Assembly: GCF_003482105.1 (NCBI RefSeq)
Contig: NZ_QULM01000001.1
Span: 806,001 to 870,000 of the forward strand
From: Coprococcus sp. OM04-5BH
Lineage (GTDB): Bacteria; Bacillota; Clostridia; Lachnospirales; Lachnospiraceae
Direction of reading: 5' to 3'
Length of the DNA stretch: 64,000 bases
Under the pieces are notes generated by a model. That model ran no database searches and was not told the DNA's origin. It saw only the letters and a program-made list of their open reading frames with translations. How positions within the stretch are numbered: position 1 is the stretch's first letter; every line of letters begins with the position of its first letter. Both the position numbers and the translations under genes were made by a program. Below, one piece after another: positions 1-8,714 of the stretch.

Positions 1-651
1 ATTAAACCACTTATTCTGTTTTCCACGTTCTCCATTATAAGTAAGTGTCAGGCCAAATCCAAGCAAAGCCCATGGTTCTTTGAACATGGAAAGATAGGAA
101 AATGGAATCGCAAGTGCCTGTCGGTCATGAAAAATATAACAGAAATATCCAATCAGCACCGCATGGTGTTCATAATCTAATCCCAGATTCATTGCAGCAA
201 AGCACAATACTGCCACAATGAGAAATGATACGAAATACCATAAAGCTTTCGGCAATGCTGCCATCTTTTCCTTGAGTACATCAATCAGCCAGATCATGGC
301 AAGCACCAAGGCTAACGTAAACATAATATTGTTCCAGTTGGCTTCAAAAAATGTAGCTGTTGTACACATATCAAAAGGAATTTCTGATATTACTCCAAAT
401 ACAAGAAGTGTAATTAAATACTTCCATTTATTTTTTGTGTGGAAATAGCCTTCCACGAGAAGGAAGATGAATATTGGAAATGCGATTCTTCCTAAAATAT
501 CAAAAAAGTCACTCAACCGATTCAATGCTCCTCCATCCAAATTCGGATAGATTAACGCTTTGTTTGTGTGATCGATAAGCATAGATAGAAAAGCAATGTA
601 TTTAAGCTGCGCCCCTGAAAATATTTTTATTCTTTCTTTTATATTGTTCAT
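1..651 (-). CDS. TraX family membrane protein, C-terminus cut off by the window edge
   Basis: The minus strand is open from an ATG at 651 to the window edge (217 codons), with an AAAGGA ribosome site just upstream (about 661-668). The protein starts MNNIKERIKIFSGAQLKYIA, followed by SMLIDHTNK, GRIAFPIFIFLLVEGY and several hydrophobic segments (about residues 15-35, 55-70, 80-95, 110-125, 140-155). This matches the TraX family of polytopic membrane proteins, named after the F-plasmid protein that acetylates pilin; chromosomal Firmicute copies have no proven substrate. The gene reads away from the two-component operon to its right, so it is a separate unit. The family call is from recognised motifs only, and the C-terminus is not in the window. 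Confidence 0.8.
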   Translation of the reverse strand, partial: MNNIKERIKIFSGAQLKYIAFLSMLIDHTNKALIYPNLDGGALNRLSDFFDILGRIAFPIFIFLLVEGYFHTKNKWKYLITLLVFGVISEIPFDMCTTATFFEANWNNIMFTLALVLAMIWLIDVLKEKMAALPKALWYFVSFLIVAVLCFAAMNLGLDYEHHAVLIGYFCYIFHDRQALAIPFSYLSMFKEPWALLGFGLTLTYNGERGKQNKWFN

Positions 652-791
652 AAAAAATAGTCCTTTTTTTAATTTCTTCAATTACATTCACTTATTGGGT
701 CATCTTTACCCACCCCACTGGATATGGCGAAAAGGAACCGTTGAATAGTAGGAAGCTAAGATTGTGATAACTCTATATTACTATAGTTGTT

Positions 792-1088
792 TTGAAAAAA
801 CCATATAAAAGAAGAGTTTATTCGAAATGTGCTGATGAGATGGAAGAATTAAGACAAAAAAAGCAACTGCTATTGGTGGAGCATGCGGAGTCTTTGAGGA
901 AGCTTGTCAGACTTTTAGAATATGAGAACAGATTGCTAAAAGAAAAATTGAAAAAAGAAAATATTCCATTTGATGAAGTCAATCCATTTGAAGAAACTAT
1001 AGATAATGTGGAAGAGTATGATCCTGACCGGGGAGAACGTATTGTTCATGGCAAGAAGCAGAAAAGCGGAGTTTCAGATACCATTTGA
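792..1088 (+). CDS. Small hypothetical charged coiled-coil protein
   Basis: This 98-residue frame starts at a TTG with no clear ribosome site; an in-frame ATG at 840 is an alternative. The protein has a basic N-terminus (KKPYKRRVYSKC), a leucine-rich coiled-coil stretch (about residues 18-57, EHAESLRKLVRLLEYENRLLKEKLKKE) and an acidic tail. Such heads occur in accessory proteins of transposons and plasmids, but I do not recognise a family. It may be a remnant, given its weak start and its position between a TraX-like gene and non-coding sequence. Confidence 0.4.
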   Translation: MKKPYKRRVYSKCADEMEELRQKKQLLLVEHAESLRKLVRLLEYENRLLKEKLKKENIPFDEVNPFEETIDNVEEYDPDRGERIVHGKKQKSGVSDTI

Positions 1089-1182
1089 ACGACCAAAGAT
1101 GAAAACGCTCCTGCAGAGTATCAGTATCTCAGTATGCTTCTGATGATGTAGCTGATCGGATGGGATTGATAGAATGATTTAC

Positions 1183-1218
1183 ACCTCATGGCTGATTTGG
1201 TGGCTGTGGGGTTTTTTT
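1183..1218 (+). terminator. Weak intrinsic terminator candidate
   Basis: ACCTCA (1183-1188) can pair with TGGGGT (1207-1212, one G-U pair), followed by a run of seven T. The 6-bp stem with an 18-nt loop is weak, so this is a candidate for the end of the small upstream gene only. Confidence 0.3.
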
Positions 1219-1352
1219 AGTGGTGTGAATATCCATTGAAATATATGTTTTCAACTGTTAAAATTGGGGATGGAGTAGCAATGAGGATGAACCATTTTGG
1301 ATGTAGAAAAAAACATAAAAAAATATAGGTACGGATTAAAAAGGGATTACAG

Positions 1353-1415
1353 ATGAAAAAACAGTTGGTACTAAAAGAAGATATAATCAATAAATTACAG
1401 TTGTTGAGGGTTTAA
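1353..1415 (+). CDS. Possible 20-residue leader peptide before the response regulator
   Basis: ATG at 1353 opens a 20-codon frame (MKKQLVLKEDIINKLQLLRV) ending 21 nt before the 1437 ATG of the response regulator. A purine stretch (AAAAAGGG) lies about 8 nt upstream of its ATG. It could be a leader peptide, the stub of a lost gene, or chance. No function is claimed. Confidence 0.2.
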   Translation: MKKQLVLKEDIINKLQLLRV

Positions 1416-1469
1416 CGATATTTATAGGAAGATGTAATGGAAAGACAGAATTTAGGAGAGCCACCTATG

Positions 1470-2153
1470 ACGAATGAAAAAAAGTGCATCTATATTATTG
1501 AAGATGATGCAACCATCAATCATGGTATAGAGCTTACTCTGGGAAATGAAAAATATGAATATCGGCAGTTTTATTCCTTAGGTGAGGTTGAAGACACAGA
1601 GCAGGCAGATCTTATCATTTTGGATATTAATTTACCGGATGGGAATGGATTTGACTTTCTAAAACAGTTAAGGAAGACTTCTGACGTACCGGTTTTGGTT
1701 GTGACCGCAAACGATACGGAATTGGATGAGGTGACAGGTCTTACCCTTGGAGCGGATGATTATGTGACAAAGCCATTTTCCCTGATGGCACTCAGGCTTC
1801 GGGTGAATAATCTTTTATCAAGGGCGTTAGCCGGGAAGCCTTGTGATGTTCCGAACCGATATGAAAAGCATGGGTTATTGTTTGATTTTGACAATCTGAT
1901 ATTCAAGAAAAATGATATGGAGATTGAATTAAGCAAGACGGAAATACGACTGTTAAAGTATTTTACGGAGAATGAGGGAATTACCCTTTCCCGGGAAAAG
2001 CTGATTGATTATGTATGGCAGAATCAACAGTATGTGGATGAAAATGCCCTATCTGTCAGCGTGAAAAGATTAAGAGATAAAATAGAAGGTTCTGGAGAAA
2101 AGATAATCCATACGGTATATGGTATTGGTTATGTCTTTAAATGGGAAGAATGA
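1470..2153 (+). CDS. OmpR/PhoB-family response regulator
   Basis: This is a two-domain DNA-binding response regulator. The receiver domain (residues about 5-115) has the acidic pair EDD near the N-terminus, the phospho-acceptor Asp52 in LIILDINLPDGNG, and the conserved Lys in DDYVTKPF (about residue 102). The C-terminal winged helix (about 130-225) ends with the typical VHTVYGIGYVF-like strand. I prefer the ATG at 1470 (227 aa, AGGAG 8 nt upstream); an ATG at 1437, also with a purine-rich site, would add 11 residues. The downstream kinase overlaps its stop codon and an FtsX-type ABC transporter follows, the arrangement of Bce-type antimicrobial-peptide detoxification systems, so it probably controls that transporter. 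Confidence 0.9.
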   Translation, partial: TNEKKCIYIIEDDATINHGIELTLGNEKYEYRQFYSLGEVEDTEQADLIILDINLPDGNGFDFLKQLRKTSDVPVLVVTANDTELDEVTGLTLGADDYVTKPFSLMALRLRVNNLLSRALAGKPCDVPNRYEKHGLLFDFDNLIFKKNDMEIELSKTEIRLLKYFTENEGITLSREKLIDYVWQNQQYVDENALSVSVKRLRDKIEGSGEKIIHTVYGIGYVFKWEE

Positions 2154-2998
2154 AAATTAGAAGAAATGAATACGAGATTTTGAATCAAATGTTGGATGAT
2201 GCAATTGCAGGTACCTTTGAGGAAAATTGCTTTGATGAAAGCGAGCTTTCAAAATTGCAGACAAAGCTTATGCGGTATCTGTCTACTGCATCCATGTCCG
2301 AGAAGAAGATTCAGGAAGAAAAAGACAATTTAAAGGAACTGATTACGAATATTTCCCATCAGACCAAAACACCTCTTACCAATATACTGATGTATTCGGA
2401 GCTTTTAACAGAGGTGGCAGCTACCGAGCAGGAGAAGGAATATGCCGGTGAGGTTTTTGCTCAGGGAAAGAAGTTAGAAAGCCTGATTGAAGCATTGGTA
2501 AAAATGTCCCGCCTAGAAACCGGTATTTTTCAATATCAGAAAAAGGAAACTGCATATCGGGAAATTATCCATAAGGCAGTGGAACAGGCACTTCCAAAAG
2601 CATCGGAGAAGAATATTTCCATTCTTGTAAGGGACGTGGGAAGGTACCGCTCCTATGTAGATGAAAAATGGGTAATTGAAGCAGTCTATAATATTCTGGA
2701 TAATGGGATTAAATATTCCGGAGAGGGTACTACCGTTTATATTGAAGAATTCTCTTATGAGTTTTTTTCGGGTATCCGGATTACAGATCAAGGTATCGGT
2801 ATATCAGAGGAAGAAATTCCTTTGTTGTTTGGAAGATTTTACAGAGGAAGATCCGCACATGACAAAGAAGGAATTGGTGTTGGATTGTTTCTGGCACGGG
2901 AGATTGTAGAAAACAACGGAGGCTATATCAAGGTCACTTCACAAGTGGGAACGGGTTCGAGATTTGATGTCTGTTTTCCAAATATTTCAACATTGTAA
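2150..2998 (+). CDS. Membrane-free sensor histidine kinase
   Basis: The ATG at 2150 overlaps the TGA of the response regulator (ATGA), implying translational coupling; an ATG at 2141 is also in frame. The kinase has a short charged coiled N-terminus (residues 1-60), a HisKA helix with the phospho-acceptor His70 in NISHQTKTPLTN, and an HATPase_c domain with N box (NILDNGIKYS), G1 (DQGIGIS), F box (FGRFYRG) and G2 (GIGVGLFLAREI). I see no transmembrane segment, unlike classical BceS kinases with two. It presumably receives its signal from the ABC permease encoded downstream, as Bce-type kinases do, but this is inference. Confidence 0.88.
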   Translation: MKIRRNEYEILNQMLDDAIAGTFEENCFDESELSKLQTKLMRYLSTASMSEKKIQEEKDNLKELITNISHQTKTPLTNILMYSELLTEVAATEQEKEYAGEVFAQGKKLESLIEALVKMSRLETGIFQYQKKETAYREIIHKAVEQALPKASEKNISILVRDVGRYRSYVDEKWVIEAVYNILDNGIKYSGEGTTVYIEEFSYEFFSGIRITDQGIGISEEEIPLLFGRFYRGRSAHDKEGIGVGLFLAREIVENNGGYIKVTSQVGTGSRFDVCFPNISTL

Positions 2999-3124
2999 GA
3001 TTTGAGAAAGAATCTGGAAAGAAGGATAAGCTATGCTGGGTATGAAAAACAGATACCCGGCATTGTTTATTTTATGAGAAGCGTATTTCTCATAATTTGT
3101 GGGAATCAGAAAGGAAAAGGGAAA

Positions 3125-3811
3125 ATGGAAATTTTAAGAACAGAGAATTTAAAAAAATATTACGACCAGAACATGGTCTGTGTAAAGGCACTGGATGGGG
3201 TGAGTCTTTCTGTGGAGCAAGGGGAATTTGTGGCAATTGTGGGAACCTCCGGAAGTGGAAAGTCGACCCTTTTGCATATGCTTGGAGGCTTAGATCGTCC
3301 TACCTCCGGAACCGTGCTGGTGGACGGAAAAAGGATATTCGACCTGGAAGATGGGGAGCTTACGATTTTCAGAAGAAGAAAAATCGGCTTTGTTTTTCAG
3401 GCATATAATCTTGTGCCGGTATTGAATGTATATGAAAATATTGTACTTCCCATACAGCTTGACGGAGGAGTTGTGGATACGGATTTTGTGGAACAGATAA
3501 TTGATATATTAGGTCTTTCCGAAAAAATCAACAGCCTTCCAAACCAGCTTTCCGGCGGGCAGCAGCAAAGAGTTGCCATCGCAAGAGCACTGGCAACAAA
3601 ACCATCCATCATTTTGGCAGATGAACCTACGGGAAATCTGGATTCAAAAACAAGTCAGGATGTGCTGGGGCTTTTGAAGGTGACAGGTCAGAAATTCAAC
3701 CAGACCATCGTTATGATTACCCATAATGAGGAAATTGCCCAGATGGCTGATCGGATTATCCGGATTGAAGATGGACGGATTATATCGGGAAGGGGAGATA
3801 CCAATGCGTAA
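3125..3811 (+). CDS. ABC transporter ATPase, FtsX/MacB-type
   Basis: The 228-residue ATPase has Walker [10 protein letters not shown] (about residues 40-48), a Q-loop in [10 protein letters not shown], signature [16 protein letters not shown], Walker [14 protein letters not shown] and the H-loop in MITHNEEIA. The frame is open upstream to 3002, but the ATG at 3125 is right: it has an AGGAAAAGGG site and begins with the usual [13 protein letters not shown]. The protein energises the permease whose start overlaps its 3' end by 8 bases. Such pairs export or dislodge peptide antibiotics and act as sensors for the kinase. Confidence 0.93.
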   Translation: MEILRTENLKKYYDQNMVCVKALDGVSLSVEQGEFVAIVGTSGSGKSTLLHMLGGLDRPTSGTVLVDGKRIFDLEDGELTIFRRRKIGFVFQAYNLVPVLNVYENIVLPIQLDGGVVDTDFVEQIIDILGLSEKINSLPNQLSGGQQQRVAIARALATKPSIILADEPTGNLDSKTSQDVLGLLKVTGQKFNQTIVMITHNEEIAQMADRIIRIEDGRIISGRGDTNA

Positions 3812-6323
3812 GGTTGATAATCACCGCTGTATCAGCAATATCAGTAAAAAAAGTATGCTGGCAAATAAAAAGAGAAATGGAATCCTGCTGGCTGCCATTA
3901 TATTAACAACGGTAATGCTTACAACATTGTTTACGGTTGTAAACAGTCTGATAAAGTCATATGAGACTTCTACTTGTTATCAGGTCGGAACCAGTTCCCA
4001 TGCAGGATTTAAATTTATGACACAGGAAGAATATGATGAACTGGCAACAGATAAAAAAATACACAACTTATCTTATAATGTTATTATTGGTAATCTGTTA
4101 AATGAAGAATTAAAAAAAGATTATACAGAGATTCGATATACCCAGGAATTGAATGCCAAACAAAGCTTTGCTTATCCGGAAATGGGAAGCCTTCCTGAGA
4201 AGTACAATGAGGTGGCAGTCTGTACAAATGTTTTGGATGATTTTGGTATTCCTCATGAATTAGGACAGATTCTTCATCTTAAGATTTCCAATGGTTTTGA
4301 CACCTATGAAGGAGATTTTACGGTGTGCGGTATCTGGGAAAAACCGGCAGAAACCATAACAAATCAGATTTTTGTGTCAAAGAAATTTCAGGAAAGCTTT
4401 GCTCCGGTCTGGAAAGACAGAGAGGATTATAACAAGTTTTTGAAACAAAATTCTTATGCCGGTGCCATGAATCCGGACTTTGATTTTCCTTCGACTTTTA
4501 ATATATCCGCACAGATGGATGCCTTAAAGGAAAGACATGGGTTCGGTGATGAGATAAATGATGGTATTAACTGGGCATATACAACAAGCTCCATTGATGC
4601 GACTTCCGTGCTGATTGTTTTGATTTTGCTTGCCTTGATCATATTATCGGGATATTTGATCATTTATAATATTTTTCTGATTGCAGTAACGGCGGATATT
4701 CATTACTATGGTTTGCTTAAGACAATCGGTATGACGAATACACAGTTAAAAAAAATGGTGCTGAAGCAGGCAATGCTTTTAAGTGTGATTGCGATTCCCG
4801 TTGGTATGATTTTGGGATATGTGCTTTCTCATATTGTCCTGCCGTTGATTGCCGAGAACATAACATCTGAGGCATGTAAGGTTTATTCCAATTCTTTTGT
4901 ATTCCTGGCATGTGCTGTTTTTGCATGGGTTACAGTCCGAATCAGTTGTGCAAAACCATGCAGGATTATCAAAAAAATATCTCCGGTAGAAGCGGTGGAG
5001 TTTAATGACTGTCAGGTAGAAAAATTGTCTCAAAGGAAAAAGGCAAAGAAGGTAACTCCGTTTTCTATGGCATGGGAGAACCTGAAAAGAAATAAGAAGA
5101 GATCTACGGCGGTAATTCTTTCCATGGTTCTTAGTATTTTAATGATAAATGTAACGGTATCCATTGTGTCCTGTTTTGATGAGGATAAATATATTTCTAC
5201 TTTTGCAGGCAGTGATATTTCAGTGGCTGATGCAACCTTGTATAATTCCCATTCTTTGGAAACGGTATTGGATGGCGTGACTTTTCAGGATATGGAAGCA
5301 CTGGAGAAAATGGATGGTATTACGGAATGTGGAGCCATTTATATGTCTGAGATACAGCAGAATGTGGATGGTACTTCATGGGAGCGGTTGAAAAAGGTTT
5401 ATGAGGAACATAATGACTGGTTTGTGAGTGAGCAGGATCAAAAAAACTGGTTTGATTCCCTCGTCTATGACCAAAAACAAATTGATGCTCATCTGTATGG
5501 TGTGGATAAGATGATTTTTGATGCTATGGAATTGGATACAGAGGTAGTGGACTGGGATACATTTTGTTCCGGTGATTATGCAATTGTTTCTTCCATGTCA
5601 GAGGGAAGGAGTAATGATTCTGAGTTTGCACTTTATCAGGTGGGAGAAAAAATACCGGTAGAATTGCCAAGTGGTAAGGTAAAAGAGTATGAAGTAATTG
5701 CTATTGGGGATGTACCATACGCTATGGGGCCAAAGCACAGTCACGGAATGGATGTCTATGTAACGATTCCTTCAGAGGAATACCGGAAGGTTGTTCCGGA
5801 CTCAAAAGGGGCAATGCAGCTGTTGATGAATCTGGATAAGGAACATCTGCAGGAGGCAGAAAGCTATGTGGAACAATATTGTGAGACAGTAAATGAAGAT
5901 TTGGATTATCAATCCAGAGATATGTATTTGAAGGAATTTAAGGATACCGTGCGGATGTTTTTAATTGTAGGAAGTGCTCTTAGTGCAATTCTTGCTTTGA
6001 TTGGTATTATGAATTTTATAAATCTTACTTATACATCCATTCATGAACGAAATCAGGAGCTTAAGGTGTTATGGTCTGTTGGAATGACAAAAAATCAGAT
6101 AGCATCCATGCTTTCCTTTGAAGGAATATTGAGAATGTGTCTGGCATTTGTATTTGTGCTTTCCGTGGGACAGCTTTTAAATTATTTGATTGTATATGCC
6201 ATTGCAGGAGGTACCATAATGTTCACCTATCATTATGTTGTATGGCCGATGTTTGCCTGCATACCGGTATTCCTGTTGATTGCGGCAAGTGTTCCAAGAT
6301 TGATGACAGGTAAAATAGTTTAA
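3804..6323 (+). CDS. FtsX-type ABC transporter permease
   Basis: The start is the ATG at 3804, overlapping the end of the ATPase gene and preceded by AGGGGAG; the open frame further upstream is shadow. The 839-residue protein has a first membrane helix (about residues 25-47), a large extracytoplasmic region, three helices around residues 270-400, a fourth after an internal linker (about 450), a second extracytoplasmic domain (about 475-700) and three C-terminal helices. Two FtsX domains fit this layout. It is larger than typical BceB (about 650 aa), with two large outer domains, closer to MacB/YknZ or lantibiotic-type permeases. The substrate cannot be told from sequence. Confidence 0.88.
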   Translation: MRKVDNHRCISNISKKSMLANKKRNGILLAAIILTTVMLTTLFTVVNSLIKSYETSTCYQVGTSSHAGFKFMTQEEYDELATDKKIHNLSYNVIIGNLLNEELKKDYTEIRYTQELNAKQSFAYPEMGSLPEKYNEVAVCTNVLDDFGIPHELGQILHLKISNGFDTYEGDFTVCGIWEKPAETITNQIFVSKKFQESFAPVWKDREDYNKFLKQNSYAGAMNPDFDFPSTFNISAQMDALKERHGFGDEINDGINWAYTTSSIDATSVLIVLILLALIILSGYLIIYNIFLIAVTADIHYYGLLKTIGMTNTQLKKMVLKQAMLLSVIAIPVGMILGYVLSHIVLPLIAENITSEACKVYSNSFVFLACAVFAWVTVRISCAKPCRIIKKISPVEAVEFNDCQVEKLSQRKKAKKVTPFSMAWENLKRNKKRSTAVILSMVLSILMINVTVSIVSCFDEDKYISTFAGSDISVADATLYNSHSLETVLDGVTFQDMEALEKMDGITECGAIYMSEIQQNVDGTSWERLKKVYEEHNDWFVSEQDQKNWFDSLVYDQKQIDAHLYGVDKMIFDAMELDTEVVDWDTFCSGDYAIVSSMSEGRSNDSEFALYQVGEKIPVELPSGKVKEYEVIAIGDVPYAMGPKHSHGMDVYVTIPSEEYRKVVPDSKGAMQLLMNLDKEHLQEAESYVEQYCETVNEDLDYQSRDMYLKEFKDTVRMFLIVGSALSAILALIGIMNFINLTYTSIHERNQELKVLWSVGMTKNQIASMLSFEGILRMCLAFVFVLSVGQLLNYLIVYAIAGGTIMFTYHYVVWPMFACIPVFLLIAASVPRLMTGKIV

Positions 6324-6491
6324 TTGTAAATTGTGCCAACGATTACTTGACAGTAATCAAAACGGAACCCTCACTTTATTGCAGTAGAAACTTATGGTAT
6401 AATTTTTTTATTGGAATGGGGACAAAATAATGATAAAGGCGTATTGATACCGGAACATGTATTGGGAAAAGTATGAATGCCGGGGGTTTAC

Positions 6492-6581
6492 ATGAAGATA
6501 AAAATAAAGGAATTAAGTTACGATAAAGTGATGGGTTTACCGGAACGGATACACCATAAACCGGTAAGAAAATTGTGTTAA
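6492..6581 (+). pseudogene. N-terminal stub of a phospholipid acyltransferase-like gene
   Basis: ATG at 6492 opens 29 codons (MKIKIKELSYDKVMGLPERI, then HHKPVRK) before a stop. This looks like the first residues of lysophospholipid acyltransferase-like proteins in Lachnospiraceae; the HxxxxD catalytic region is absent. It reads as a remnant cut off by a deletion. The match rests on memory of the N-terminal motif and is moderate at best. Confidence 0.4.
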
Positions 6582-6754
6582 TTGCTTTGATAAATAGTAA
6601 GACTTTCGATTCGTTTACGGATGACTTATATGAAGAAATATCAAAAAGTCTGGCAGAGGAATTTTCCGAAGCTTATGTCGGAATGGAAAAGGATGCAAGA
6701 CGTTTGGTGAACAGAGTATTTGAAGGGGCTACAGAATTGGTGGAGGTATTGTAA
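6575..6754 (+). CDS. Small hypothetical frame, possibly a C-terminal gene remnant
   Basis: A GTG at 6575 opens 59 codons (start VLIALINSKTFDSF, end EGATELVEVL) ending 2 bases before the ATG of the following lipoprotein, whose GGAGG site lies inside its last codons. The acidic helical composition looks protein-like, and the close spacing suggests cotranscription, but there is no good ribosome site, and it directly follows a truncated gene. It may be the tail of a deleted gene. Confidence 0.3.
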   Translation: MLIALINSKTFDSFTDDLYEEISKSLAEEFSEAYVGMEKDARRLVNRVFEGATELVEVL

Positions 6755-6756
6755 AA

Positions 6757-7893
6757 ATGATAGGTAAAGTATTTGCCTTGTTCTTGCTTTTGATAGGGGT
6801 GATGTCGGGTTGCAGCTTCCCTTCAGAGCAGGAATATGAGGAAAACGTCAGCTTAAAAATTGTGAAGTCCGGAGTAAAAATAGAAGAAGTCCGCTTTGAC
6901 GAGGATTTAGGAATTGACGGTAAGCAGATTTATAAATTTACGATTCCGATTGAGATTACAGGGACTTTTCAGCACGACTGTACCATACCTGTGTATTACT
7001 ATTTTGATATGGAGAAAAATGTATCAGAACTTGATAAAGAGGCATCTGCCTGGGCAACGGAAGGACAGTTTAAAGAGGTATTTAAGGGAAAATTGAAAAT
7101 TGAGAGGGGTACTACAGGTGTGGTATATTACGAGGGGGAAACAGACGATGCCTTGATGGATTCTGACAGTACATCATACGAACAGGCATGGGTGGCATTT
7201 CGATATGATGATGGCTTTATCTCAGATAATTATGCAGGAATTTATAATCCATTCTTTGACAAAGAAAAATATTTATACTTTCATGGTGAACAGAGGGCCG
7301 TTGATGAAGTAAGGGATATAATACCACAGCAAATAGATGGAAATGTGCATGTTGATGAAGACAGCGTAAAAGTGGAAAAAACATATATTGGAGAAGAATC
7401 GGGAAATCCCCAGCATTATACAGTGAGTGTAACCATCCGGAATGATTCGGATAATCCGGTGGAAACGGAGAATTTATGGGTTGGCTGTGATTACGATATG
7501 GCAAGCCCCTTTAACTCACATAATTGTTATGAAGCGTTAGGAGAGGCTTTGACATTTATGAAGGGCGTTGGAGAACCCCTTGGATATACTGTGCAACAGA
7601 AAAGTATTACGAAGGATGATGACAGTATTCAAGTGGAATTTGATATGTATAACCGTTATGCAGGATATAGTGACAGCCTGATGGGAAATGACTTAGACTG
7701 GTATCAATGTTTTTGGATAGCTATTTGCCTGGAAGATGATAATCAGAATGATAATTATGTGATGGTGCCGAATCCGTATTATAATGAAGAACATTATAGC
7801 GATGAAGATTTTTGGCGGGAACATGATGTGAACGACATCTATCGTTATGATACAGTGAGTGCCTGGAATGCTTTATTTGAAGAAAATGAGTAG
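6757..7893 (+). CDS. Secreted lipoprotein with two similar halves
   Basis: The 378-residue protein starts with a lipoprotein signal (hydrophobic FALFLLLIGV, then MSGC with Cys19 as lipid anchor). The mature part seems to hold two related beta-rich halves: each starts with a strand segment (YKFTIPIEI / YTVSVTIRN), contains a W-rich middle (QAWVAFRYDD / YQCFWIAICLEDD) and ends with a DNY...NPFFDKEKY / DNYVMVPNPYYNEEHY motif. I do not recognise the family. The GGAGG site is 10 bases upstream of the ATG. It follows the two-component/ABC operon, but about 430 bases apart, so a joint function is uncertain. Confidence 0.75.
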   Translation: MIGKVFALFLLLIGVMSGCSFPSEQEYEENVSLKIVKSGVKIEEVRFDEDLGIDGKQIYKFTIPIEITGTFQHDCTIPVYYYFDMEKNVSELDKEASAWATEGQFKEVFKGKLKIERGTTGVVYYEGETDDALMDSDSTSYEQAWVAFRYDDGFISDNYAGIYNPFFDKEKYLYFHGEQRAVDEVRDIIPQQIDGNVHVDEDSVKVEKTYIGEESGNPQHYTVSVTIRNDSDNPVETENLWVGCDYDMASPFNSHNCYEALGEALTFMKGVGEPLGYTVQQKSITKDDDSIQVEFDMYNRYAGYSDSLMGNDLDWYQCFWIAICLEDDNQNDNYVMVPNPYYNEEHYSDEDFWREHDVNDIYRYDTVSAWNALFEENE

Positions 7894-7996
7894 AACAACA
7901 GATGAGGGGTGTCCTTTTTTGCTGTGGTAAGATAAGATTGTCATGATGAAAGTAGGTAAAGAGAGATTTAGGCTTGCCAATGTACTATGCTCCTAA

Positions 7997-8143
7997 TGCG
8001 GTAGAATAATTGAAATAGCCGAGGAAGCATCCGACAGCAGAGAAAGAGAAGTTGTCATTATCAATCGATTGTTTCCCGATGCAGTGCTCTGTATGGAGAC
8101 TGCCCTATTCTATTATAGATATCGAGCCATGTTGAGACAATAG
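7997..8143 (+). pseudogene. Fragment of an AbiEi-type antitoxin gene
   Basis: In one frame this stretch reads RLFPDAVLCMETALFYYRY, a recognisable core of AbiEi-family antitoxins (usually continuing SDRTP), then runs into TAG at 8141. No start codon, winged-helix N-terminus or C-terminus is present. It is unrelated in sequence to the intact AbiEi at 17081, so it is a relic of a separate system. Confidence 0.55.
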
Positions 8144-8383
8144 TTGCACTACATCGGACAGATTCGTGAAAATCCTTGAATTTACGCACTTTTGCAGCTT
8201 TTTCAATTTCGGTAGAACTGATGTGAAAAGGAACAAAAAGCAGATAGTGAACAAAAATCATGTCGTTGTTGGCTATAGAGTCGACACGAGGGATACAATA
8301 TTCTTTGATGAATAAAAGTGAATAAAATAGCCAATTTGGCAGGGATATTTAATTACAGATTATTGAATATCTCTGCTTTTATT
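8144..8383. other. Non-coding sequence in a mobile-element graveyard
   Basis: I see no supported gene here. The region lies between an AbiEi fragment and a group II intron fragment; the 66-codon frame on the minus strand has no recognisable motif. Confidence 0.4.
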
Positions 8384-8498
8384 GTGCGCCTTGCGGCGCA
8401 CGTTTTTAATGGGTGAAAGTCCATAATCCGCCCTAGTAGTGGGAAGGATACAGCCAAAGACAAGGGTGTCCATCGTGAGGTGGAATCTGAAGGAAGCG
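8384..8498 (+). mobile_element. 5' fragment of a group II intron
   Basis: The segment begins with GTGCGCC, pairs CGCC with GGCG in a short hairpin, then shows GGGTGAAAGTCC, GCCAAAGACAAGGGTGTCC and ATCGTGAGGTGGAATCTGAA, which are hallmark sequences of the 5' end and domain I of bacterial group II introns. Similarity stops near GGAAGC at about 8498. The rest of domain I, the reverse transcriptase gene and domains V-VI are missing, so this is a dead fragment. It abuts a piece of phage terminase. Confidence 0.7.
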
Positions 8499-8507
8499 AT
8501 GCTTTTT

Positions 8508-8640
8508 TTAAGGCGTACTACCAAAGCGGATAGCATGGTCGAGTCCCATGATGGTAGCGACAGCACCATGGATTTTATCTGTGGATTTTTCTTTGCCTGC
8601 TTTCACGTTGCCAGCTGGGTCGGTTCCAGAATATAGAAAG
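8508..8640 (-). pseudogene. C-terminal fragment of a phage terminase large subunit
   Basis: On the minus strand the sequence reads SGTDPAGNVKAGKEKST, then DKIHGAVATIMGLDHAIRFG and a stop at 8508-8510. This is the typical C-terminal end of terminase large subunits (DPAGN..P.K.KSTDKIDG..A..MAL.RAI). The ATPase and most of the nuclease domain are absent. It marks a decayed prophage whose end is fused to the group II intron fragment. Confidence 0.7.
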
Positions 8641-8653
8641 ATTGAGATAAAGA

Positions 8654-8702
8654 TTGACATAGCAGAACAATAGTCTTATAATCGTTCTAAAAAGAACGAT
8701 TA
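8654..8702 (+). promoter_or_regulatory. Promoter and MarR operator
   Basis: TTGACA (8654-8659), a 17-bp spacer and TATAAT (8677-8682) form a near-perfect sigma-A promoter. A perfect 10-bp inverted repeat, TAATCGTTCT / AGAACGATTA with a 4-bp spacer (8679-8702), starts inside the -10 box and ends a few bases before the ribosome site. This is an expected place for autorepression by the MarR-type protein encoded 13 bases downstream. Confidence 0.85.
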
Positions 8703-8714
8703 AGGAGGGCGGCA

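Larger units (their letters stand above)
1089..1436. other. Non-coding gap ahead of the two-component operon
   Basis: No long reading frame is supported here. It holds one weak terminator-like hairpin (1183-1218) and a 20-codon reading frame (1353-1415) just before the response regulator; nothing else stands out. Confidence 0.4.

Noticed and set aside
8061..8261. 66-codon minus-strand frame opposite the AbiEi fragment
   Set aside because: The sense strand holds the recognisable AbiEi core; the antisense frame has no motif or ribosome site.
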